16,300 bases of DNA from CAZJFH01 sp964545205 (GTDB lineage: Bacteria > Pseudomonadota > Alphaproteobacteria > Rhodospirillales > Magnetospirillaceae). Position numbers and translations under genes: made by a program. Shown here piece by piece: positions 6,556 through 11,843 of this stretch (position 1 is its first letter; each line of letters opens with the position of its first letter). The stretch is from the NCBI GenBank assembly GCA_964545205.1, contig CAZJFH010000094.1, positions 1-16,300 on the forward strand. The letters run 5' to 3'. The notes beneath the pieces were generated by a model. It was given only the letters and a program-made list of their open reading frames with translations, was not told where the DNA came from and did no database searches.

Positions 6556-7359
6556 ATGCGTCACCCGTTGCGTTCCCTTCTGCTCTCGTTGTCGGTGCTG
6601 GCCGGCATGGCCGGCGCCGCGGTTCTCGGCTGGCACCTCGGCGGGCCGTCGACGCCGCAGGCCGCCGGCGCCGTCGACCGGACGGCGACCGTGCTGGCGC
6701 CGCCACCTGCGGACGCGTCGCCGTCCCGTGAAGCGCACGGCCCGGCGCTGATCGCCGCCGCGCTCGCCGGTCCGCCGGCCGCGCCGGTTCAGGCGCCCGC
6801 CGGCCGCGCCGAGGACCTGCCGCCGTCCCCCGAGGGGCCGGTGGCGTCCGTGCCCGATCTGCCGCCGCTGGGCCTGCCGCGTCCGGCGGTCGAGGTCGCC
6901 GGCGAACCGGAGCCTGCGGCGGCCGGCGCGATCATGACGGCGGTCGCCGGCGCGGGGGAACCGCAACCGGCCGAGGTGGTCGAGGAGCCGGCCACGGAGG
7001 CCGTCTACGAGTGGCGGCCCGAAGCCGATTCCCAGTTGGCGGCGGCCGAACCCGCGCCGGTCGCCGAGACCAAGGCGCCGCAGCCGGCGACCGAGCCCGC
7101 CAAGCCGGCGCTGCGCGACGATCCCCGGCCGCTGGCCCATCTGGCGTCGTACCGCAGCGAGGCGACGGCGTTGCGCGGCTGGGAGATCATCGCCGCGCGC
7201 GCCGGCCCGCTGCTGGCCGGCGCCGAGCCCGTCGTCCGCTCGGTGGAGATTCCCGGGCGCGGGCGGTTCGTGCGCCTGTTCGCGCGCGTTCCCGCCGACG
7301 ACGGTTGCGCCGGGCTGCGGCGTGCGGGGCTCTACTGCCGCATCGGCGCCGCCGGCTGA
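6556..7359 (+). CDS. Membrane-anchored SPOR-domain-like protein
   Basis: A 267-residue protein. Residues 5-29 form one hydrophobic segment after MRHPLR, probably an inner-membrane anchor with the bulk in the periplasm. Residues about 30-190 are a long Ala/Pro/Glu-rich linker that is low complexity and probably disordered. The C-terminal 75 residues (about 193-265) look like a SPOR domain, with LAHLASYRSEATALRGW, the GPLLAG segment, RSVEIPGRGRFVRLFARV and a closing CRIG. SPOR domains bind denuded glycan strands of peptidoglycan, often at the division site. C251 and C261 could form a disulfide. The ATG at 6556 is chosen over an in-frame TTG at 6547 because GGAGG at 6542-6546 is well placed for it. 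The SPOR call rests on pattern recognition and is moderately sure. Confidence 0.75.
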   Translation: MRHPLRSLLLSLSVLAGMAGAAVLGWHLGGPSTPQAAGAVDRTATVLAPPPADASPSREAHGPALIAAALAGPPAAPVQAPAGRAEDLPPSPEGPVASVPDLPPLGLPRPAVEVAGEPEPAAAGAIMTAVAGAGEPQPAEVVEEPATEAVYEWRPEADSQLAAAEPAPVAETKAPQPATEPAKPALRDDPRPLAHLASYRSEATALRGWEIIAARAGPLLAGAEPVVRSVEIPGRGRFVRLFARVPADDGCAGLRRAGLYCRIGAAG

Positions 7360-7383
7360 AGCGTTCGATCAGATCCCGATCCG

Positions 7384-7401
7384 CCGCTCCCGCGGAAGCG
7401 G
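7384..7401. terminator. Weak inverted repeat between convergent genes
   Basis: CCGCT (7384-7388) and AGCGG (7397-7401) pair around an 8-base loop in the 60-base gap between the convergent SPOR and ACT genes. It could serve as a bidirectional terminator, but the stem is short and no T-run is present. Confidence 0.22.
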
Positions 7402-7419
7402 AAGCCCAGTCATCCGCTG

Positions 7420-7926
7420 TCAGGCCTCTTCGGCATGGCAGTCGAGGCGCAACTCGCCGGCCGTGTTGGCGACGGTGGCCAGGCAGGCCTGCGTGCTGCG
7501 CGGCGGGATCGCCACCGCGAGGCGGGTGACGTAGCGGTCGCCGCCGGGGCCGGGGATCAGGCTGGCGTCCAGCCGCAGGATGTTGGCTTCGTACGCGACC
7601 AGCGCCTCGGACAGGCGGGCCAGCAGTCCGGGGCGATTGCCGCCGCTGACGATGATGCGGTGGGTGGCGCGGTCGCTCGGCGCGCTGCCTTCCTCGACCG
7701 TCACCTTGGCGCCCGCCAGTTCCGGCAGGGCCTTCAGCGCGGCGTCGACGTCGCCGACCGTCACGTCCGCCGGGACGACGCATTCCGAGGTGAATTCGGC
7801 CCGGCCGCCCACCGCCGCGAAGGCCGTCTCGCCCAGATCGGCGCCGACGTCGAACAGCGCGGCGGTGACCGCCGAGATCAGTCCGGTGCGGTCGCGACAT
7901 TCGATGTTGATCAACAGCTTGGTCAT
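7420..7926 (-). CDS. Tandem ACT-domain protein, GcvR-like regulator
   Basis: A 168-residue protein made of two ACT domains. The first begins at residue 4 (LLINIECRDRTGLISAVTAAL) and the second at about 90 (RIIVSGGNRPGLLARLSEAL), each with the conserved D/N-R-x-G-L ligand turn. The second copy continues through EANILRLDASLIPGPG. The arrangement and length match the glycine cleavage system regulatory protein family (GcvR) and related amino-acid-sensing ACT proteins. No gcv genes or GcvA-type regulator are nearby, so the regulated pathway cannot be stated. There is no DNA-binding domain, so it should act through a partner protein. The start at 7926 has a GGGGGAGA ribosome site. An open frame continues 50 codons upstream but lacks ACT-like sequence. 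Confidence 0.85.
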   Translation of the reverse strand: MTKLLINIECRDRTGLISAVTAALFDVGADLGETAFAAVGGRAEFTSECVVPADVTVGDVDAALKALPELAGAKVTVEEGSAPSDRATHRIIVSGGNRPGLLARLSEALVAYEANILRLDASLIPGPGGDRYVTRLAVAIPPRSTQACLATVANTAGELRLDCHAEEA

Positions 7927-8187
7927 GTCTCCCCCTTGCCGGTCAGGCGGGGATGATACGCGCCGCGGCGCGTGCGGCAAAGGCCTCGATTGGGCTGCGA
8001 CCTCCACCCTCCGATGAAAATCCCCGACCGGCAAAACGACAGATAATACGGAAGCATAGTCCTGAGCTGCCTGCATATGTTTGGGCTAGAACTTGTGGAC
8101 TGCTCCGGATTCTGGCGCCGTGCTGGAATTTACTTGAGATTATGTAGCACCCGGCATATCGTGCTAATTGGATTGTAAGGTGATTCG
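7927..8187. other. Divergent intergenic region with two palindromes
   Basis: This 261-base gap between the divergent ACT and small-protein genes is the longest non-coding stretch here. It is AT-richer in its right half. It holds a perfect 16-base palindrome, ACGCGCCGCGGCGCGT (7958-7973), 32 bases upstream of the ACT start. It also holds an inverted pair TAGCAC/GTGCTA (8145-8150 and 8161-8166) close to the plus-strand gene. I see no convincing small gene or structured RNA in it. Both genes must be expressed from here. Confidence 0.6.
8134..8166 (+). promoter_or_regulatory. Possible promoter and operator of the small unknown gene
   Basis: TTGAGA (8134-8139) followed after 17 bases by TATCGT (8157-8162) is a fair sigma70-like pair. 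The inverted repeat TAGCAC-N10-GTGCTA (8145-8166) overlaps the spacer and -10, a typical repressor position, 21 bases before the ATG at 8188. Confidence 0.35.
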
Positions 8188-8604
8188 ATGGCCGCCGCAG
8201 CCGCCGTTCGCATAGCCCCCGGAGACACCTCGGTCGCCAGCATGGCGAACCGGGTCGGGTCCGGCACGCGTGCGTCGGCCGATCCACGCATCGCGGGGCT
8301 CGAGCAGTCGCTCGGCGTGTCGCTGCGCGACGATTGGCGCGCGGCGGAGGAGGAGTTCGGCGGCGGCGCGCATTACGACCGCGGCCAGGACGGGCGGCGT
8401 CCGCCGGCCGGCAGCGTCCGGCCGCTGGCGTTCCGTTTCGCCGCCGGCTACGTCGCCAACGAGGTCGGGCTCGCCCCGGCCGAGACGCTGGGCTTCGGCG
8501 ACATGGTCCGCGGGATCAGCCTCTACGAATCGGTCCTGCGCTTCGTCGCCAACGATTCGCGCCGCGCCGCGCCGCGCGGGCAAAGCCTCAATCGTCTTTT
8601 CTAG
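8188..8604 (+). CDS. Hypothetical protein, 138 residues
   Basis: I do not recognise this protein. It starts at an ATG preceded by TAAGGTG, a usable ribosome site. The first 35 residues are Ala/Ser-rich and probably flexible. The middle (about 36-75) is charged. The most ordered part is about 78-122 (RPLAFRFAAGYVANEVG, then DMVRGISLYESVLRFVAN), probably two or three amphipathic helices. There is no signal peptide, membrane segment or Cys. The base composition matches its neighbours and the upstream region looks like a promoter, supporting a real gene. Its TAG stop sits in the CTAG that also ends the convergent MoCF/MocA gene, giving a 4-base tail overlap. Confidence 0.6.
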   Translation: MAAAAAVRIAPGDTSVASMANRVGSGTRASADPRIAGLEQSLGVSLRDDWRAAEEEFGGGAHYDRGQDGRRPPAGSVRPLAFRFAAGYVANEVGLAPAETLGFGDMVRGISLYESVLRFVANDSRRAAPRGQSLNRLF

Positions 8605-10253
8605 GGGGCGTCTTTTCCAGGGGCGTCTGTTCCCGGGGCGTCTGGTCCAGGCGCGAGCCGCCGCAGCGCGTCCGGGGTGTCGACGTCCAGCAGCACGCCG
8701 GCATCGGGCATCGCGACCTCGGTTACCCGCCGCGGATCGGCGGCGATGATCCGCCTGGCGCCGATGTCCCCGGTCAGCCCCGCCAACTCGCCGAACACCG
8801 CGCGGCCGAGCAGAACCGGATTGCCGCGCCGGCCGCCATGGGTCGAGACGCAGACGTGCCGCCCGGCCGCCGGCGCGAAAGCGGCGATCAGGGCGTCGAT
8901 ATGGGCCGGGCTGACGGCCGGCATGTCGCCCAGGCAGACGACGGCTCCGGCGATCTCCGGCGGCAGGGCGGCGATGCCGTGGCGGACCGAGGCCGCCATG
9001 CCCTCGGCGTGCTCGGGATTGTCGACGAACTGCACGGCGCGCCCGGCAAGCGCCTGCCGGATCGCCTCCGCCTCGTGTCCGACCACCACCAGCACCGGAT
9101 CCGCGTTCGACGCCAGCGCGGCGTCGACGGCATGGGCGACCAGCGGCTTGCCGGCGACCTCGGCCAGCAGCTTGTTGGCGGCGCCCATGCGTCGCGAGGC
9201 GCCGGCGGCCAGCACGAGGGCCGCCACGCGGGGCGGGGCCGGCATCTGCTCCGGCGCGACGGCACGGTCGCGCGGCAAGGGCCGCGAGGCGATGTCCTTG
9301 AGCAGCCCGCCGACGCCCATCGCCATGATCTCGGCCCGGCCGACCGGCAGCCCGGCCAGCAGCCGCGCCAGCACGAGGTCGAGCCCGTTCGGCTTCGGCG
9401 AGCGGCCGCAGCCCGGCATGTCGACGACCGGGGTCTGGCCGATCCAGGCCAGCAGCAGCAGGTTTCCCGGGTCGACCGGCATGCCGAAATGCGCGATGGC
9501 GCCGCCGGCCCGGACGATTCCGGCCGGCACCTCGTCGTTGCGGTCGGCGGTCGCCGAGGCGCCCGAGATCAGCACCAGGCTGCGGCCGCGCACCCGCTCC
9601 AGGGCCGCCGCGACCGCTTCGGCGGTATGGGGCACGCGGACGTCCTCGGCCAGGCGGCTGCCCAGCGCCTCGAGCCGGCCACGGGTCACCGCGGCGGTGG
9701 CGTCGAGCACGGCGTCGCGGGTGCCCGGAAGCGTGGTCTGGATCAGCGCCGCGTCGCACGCCCTCAGCGGCGCCAGCGCCAGCGGCGGGCGCGCGGGAAG
9801 GGCGCGCCAGGCGTCCAGAACCCGTTCGGCGACCGCGAACGGAATCACCTTCACGGTCGCGACCGTCTGTCCGGCGACGACGGGCTGGCAGTCGGGCACC
9901 GTCGCGACCGTCAGGGATTCGTCGATCGCGTTGAGCCGGTGGATGGCGGCGGCGTCGACGGCGACCAGGCCGGCGGCCTCGGCGACCAGATTGCAGCGCC
10001 CGGTCTTGGCCGCCGTCACGGCGAGTCCCGGGCCGCACAGCGCGGCGGCGGCGGCGGCGGCGGCGGGATCCTCGGCGACGTCGCCGGGCTCGAGCCGGGC
10101 GCCGACCACCTGCGCGACGCCGCCGGCCCGCAGCGCCGCGATGTCGGCCGCGGACAGGGCGCGGCCCTTCTTGACGATCCCGCCGGGCAGCCGCAGCGAG
10201 TGCGCCAGCACGACGCCCTCGGCCCGATCGAGGGGGAAGCGCCCGAAGATCAT
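8601..10253 (-). CDS. Fusion of molybdopterin-binding (MoCF) domain and MocA-like nucleotidyltransferase
   Basis: A 550-residue two-part protein. Residues 1-335 look like a MoeA/MogA-type molybdopterin-binding region, with an N-terminal MoeA-like start and a core at about 170-330 containing LVLISGASATADRNDEVP (227-244), HFGMPVDPGNLLLLAWIG and VVDMPGCGRSPKPNG. Residues about 341-535 are a nucleotidyltransferase with the signature LVLAAGASRRMGAANKLL (346-363) and the metal-binding LGDMP (441-445). The LAAG and NKLL variants fit the MocA class, which makes molybdopterin cytosine dinucleotide, better than MobA. It ends in a Pro/Asp/Gly repeat tail. It follows the XdhC halves through an ATGA overlap, supporting a role in cofactor supply to an xanthine-oxidase-family enzyme. 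Nucleotide specificity is inferred from motifs. Confidence 0.88.
   Translation of the reverse strand: MIFGRFPLDRAEGVVLAHSLRLPGGIVKKGRALSAADIAALRAGGVAQVVGARLEPGDVAEDPAAAAAAAALCGPGLAVTAAKTGRCNLVAEAAGLVAVDAAAIHRLNAIDESLTVATVPDCQPVVAGQTVATVKVIPFAVAERVLDAWRALPARPPLALAPLRACDAALIQTTLPGTRDAVLDATAAVTRGRLEALGSRLAEDVRVPHTAEAVAAALERVRGRSLVLISGASATADRNDEVPAGIVRAGGAIAHFGMPVDPGNLLLLAWIGQTPVVDMPGCGRSPKPNGLDLVLARLLAGLPVGRAEIMAMGVGGLLKDIASRPLPRDRAVAPEQMPAPPRVAALVLAAGASRRMGAANKLLAEVAGKPLVAHAVDAALASNADPVLVVVGHEAEAIRQALAGRAVQFVDNPEHAEGMAASVRHGIAALPPEIAGAVVCLGDMPAVSPAHIDALIAAFAPAAGRHVCVSTHGGRRGNPVLLGRAVFGELAGLTGDIGARRIIAADPRRVTEVAMPDAGVLLDVDTPDALRRLAPGPDAPGTDAPGKDAP
8605..8649 (-). repeat. Three-copy 15-bp tandem repeat in the MocA-fusion C-terminus
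   Basis: GGGGCGTCT begins at 8605, 8620 and 8635, giving three in-frame 15-bp units that differ at a few of the six intervening bases. On the minus strand they encode the tail GPDAPGTDAPGKDAP just before the stop. Copy number could vary by slippage without breaking the frame. Confidence 0.75.
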
Positions 10254-10945
10254 GACCGCCCGTATCGGCTCTGGAGGATCTGCGCCAGCACCGCGACCGC
10301 GATCTCGGCCGGCGTCCGGCCGCCGAGGTCGAGGCCGATCGGGGCATGGATGCGGGCGATGTCGGCGGCCGAGAAGCCCTGTTCGGTCAGGCGCTCGGTG
10401 CGCAGCGCATGGGTGCGGCGGCTGCCCAGCGCGCCGATGTAGAAAGCCGGCGAGCGCAGGGCGGCGATCAACGCCGGATCGTCGATCTTGGGATCGTGGC
10501 TCAGCGTCACCACCGCCGTGCGGCGGTCGGCGGGCTCGGCGGCCAGGAACTCGTCCGGCCAGGCATGGACCAGGCGCAGCTCGGGAAAGCGGGTCTCGGT
10601 GGCGAAGGCGGTGCGGGGATCGACGATGCTGACGGCGTAGCCGCAGGCCGCGGCCATCGGCGCCAGGTGCTGCGAGACGTGCACGGCGCCGGCCACCACC
10701 AGGCGGAACGGCGTCGCGTACACGCGCACGAACAGGCTCCGGGCGGGATCCGCGAGAGCGCCGCTGACGCCGTCGGCGAGCATTCCGCGCACCGCTGCGC
10801 GCTGGGCGTCGTCGAGCGCGAGATCGCCGTGGACGGCGGCCTCTTCGACCAGCGCCTGGGCACCGGCGTCGAGGTCGGTGACCAGCGCCACCGGCCGAGA
10901 GTCGCGGCGCGCCGCCGCCAGGGCCTCGTGCAGGGCGGGCTTCAT
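10250..10945 (-). CDS. xdhC: XdhC family protein, C-terminal Rossmann half
   Basis: A 231-residue protein corresponding to the C-terminal domain of XdhC/CoxI, the chaperone that receives molybdenum cofactor, promotes its sulfuration and inserts it into xanthine-dehydrogenase-type enzymes. Visible landmarks are the nucleotide-fold loop LVVAGAVHVSQHLAPMA (82-98), VDPR (108-111), VTLSHDPKIDDPAL (146-159), YIGALGSRRTHA (169-180) and IHAPIGLDLGGRTPAEIAVA (199-218). All are strong family hallmarks. The usual GAGHV in the loop reads GAVHV here. The N-terminal XdhC domain is a separate gene immediately upstream, overlapping by ATGA, and the MoCF/MocA fusion follows by another ATGA overlap. The first 70 residues are helical and not diagnostic. 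Confidence 0.9.
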   Translation of the reverse strand: MKPALHEALAAARRDSRPVALVTDLDAGAQALVEEAAVHGDLALDDAQRAAVRGMLADGVSGALADPARSLFVRVYATPFRLVVAGAVHVSQHLAPMAAACGYAVSIVDPRTAFATETRFPELRLVHAWPDEFLAAEPADRRTAVVTLSHDPKIDDPALIAALRSPAFYIGALGSRRTHALRTERLTEQGFSAADIARIHAPIGLDLGGRTPAEIAVAVLAQILQSRYGRS

Positions 10946-11268
10946 GTCAGCGGATCGACGTGGACGCGGATGCTGCCGCCGCAGGCCAGACCGACCGCCC
11001 AGGCCTCCTCGTCGGTGACCCCGAAGTCGAGCAGGCGCGCCCGGCCGTCGCGGATCGCGGCCAGCGATTCCTCGACCACGGCGCCCTCGATGCAGCCGCC
11101 GGAGACCGACCCCAGGAAGGTGCCGTCCTCGGCGACCGCGAGCTGGCTGCCCAGGGGCCGCGGCGACGAACCCCAGGTGGCGACGACGGTGGCCAGCGCG
11201 ACGCCCTTGCCGGCCTGCCGCCAGGCCAGCGCCTGATCGAGCACCTCGAGGTCGCCGGGCGCGCTCAT
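10942..11268 (-). CDS. XdhC family protein, N-terminal (CoxI-type) half
   Basis: A 108-residue stand-alone XdhC_CoxI domain. The motifs are ATVVATWGSSPRPLGSQLAV (26-45), GSVSGGCIEGAVVEE (53-67) with C59, and the closing WAVGLACGGSIRVHVDPL (90-107) with C96. The two cysteines are the conserved ones proposed to take part in Moco binding or sulfur transfer in XdhC. The ATG at 11268 is chosen because it forms an ATGA overlap with the ydbL stop; a GTG 12 bases upstream is less likely. The partner C-terminal half is the next gene, also coupled by ATGA. Split XdhC halves are known in other proteobacteria, so this is probably functional rather than a broken gene. Confidence 0.9.
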   Translation of the reverse strand: MSAPGDLEVLDQALAWRQAGKGVALATVVATWGSSPRPLGSQLAVAEDGTFLGSVSGGCIEGAVVEESLAAIRDGRARLLDFGVTDEEAWAVGLACGGSIRVHVDPLT

Positions 11269-11606
11269 TTGCGCCGCCACTTGCCCGTGCCGTCGAGGAC
11301 GAAGGTCCCGGGCGGCGACTGCGCGATCGCCTTCTGGCCGGCCACGGCCTGCACCGCCGGCAGGCTTGTGCCGGTACGGCGGGCGATCTCCTGATACTGG
11401 GTCAGGCGGCGGTCGTTGATGTCGCGGACCACCGACTGGATCTCGGGCGGAGGGCTTCCGACCACGCCGAGCAGGCCGTCGGGGCGTTCGCCCACATAGC
11501 CCTGCGCCTTCATGGCGTCCAGCGATTGCGCCGCCGCAGTCACCGAGCCGAACACGGCAGGCAGCAGCATCAGCAGGCCTGCAAATCGAGCCAAGGTTCT
11601 CATCAT
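11265..11606 (-). CDS. ydbL: YdbL family (DUF1318) periplasmic protein
   Basis: A 113-residue protein with a cleavable signal peptide (about residues 1-26, ending TAAAQ). The mature part contains the DUF1318 pattern: AMKAQGYVGERPDGLLGVV, then INDRRLTQYQEIARRTG, then VQAVAGQKAIAQSPPGTFVLDGTGKW. It is the third member of the ydbH-ynbE-ydbL set. In Escherichia coli YdbL is reported to modulate the YdbH-YnbE intermembrane complex. Two adjacent ATG codons (11606 and 11603) are possible starts, with GAAGG just upstream. It lies 12 bases after ynbE, and its TGA overlaps the xdhC N-terminal gene start by four bases. Confidence 0.88.
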   Translation of the reverse strand: MMRTLARFAGLLMLLPAVFGSVTAAAQSLDAMKAQGYVGERPDGLLGVVGSPPPEIQSVVRDINDRRLTQYQEIARRTGTSLPAVQAVAGQKAIAQSPPGTFVLDGTGKWRRK

Positions 11607-11618
11607 GCTGCCTTCACG

Positions 11619-11843
11619 TCAGAACAGGTCGGGATTCTGCTTGATCAGGTCCTCGACTTCGCGCTCGACCTTGACCCTGATTTCCTGCTCGACCTTGACA
11701 TTCAAGTTGATCACGATCGGCTTGTCAGGCGGTTCGATCCTGACGGTCGGCTCGCACGCGCCAACGACCGCCAGCGCCATCGCCATGAAGCCGTAACGAA
11801 CATACCCAGACACCGCGCTCACGGCCAGATTCCTTTCCTTCAT
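11619..11843 (-). CDS. ynbE: YnbE family outer-membrane lipoprotein
   Basis: A 74-residue lipoprotein. A hydrophobic segment (about 14-29) ends in a lipobox AVVGAC with the lipidated cysteine at residue 30. The mature 45 residues match YnbE: CEPTVRIEPPDKPIVINLNVKVEQEIRVKVEREVEDLI, an extended beta-strand-forming stretch. In E. coli YnbE is proposed to stack on the C-terminal end of YdbH to complete a bridge from inner to outer membrane. The start ATG overlaps the ydbH stop by ATGA. Local GC content is lower here than in the flanking genes. Confidence 0.88.
   Translation of the reverse strand: MKERNLAVSAVSGYVRYGFMAMALAVVGACEPTVRIEPPDKPIVINLNVKVEQEIRVKVEREVEDLIKQNPDLF

Noticed and set aside
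10041..10068. GGC-rich microsatellite-like run
   Set aside because: It encodes a poly-Ala linker in the MoCF/MocA fusion and fits codon bias. It is not a separate repeat element.
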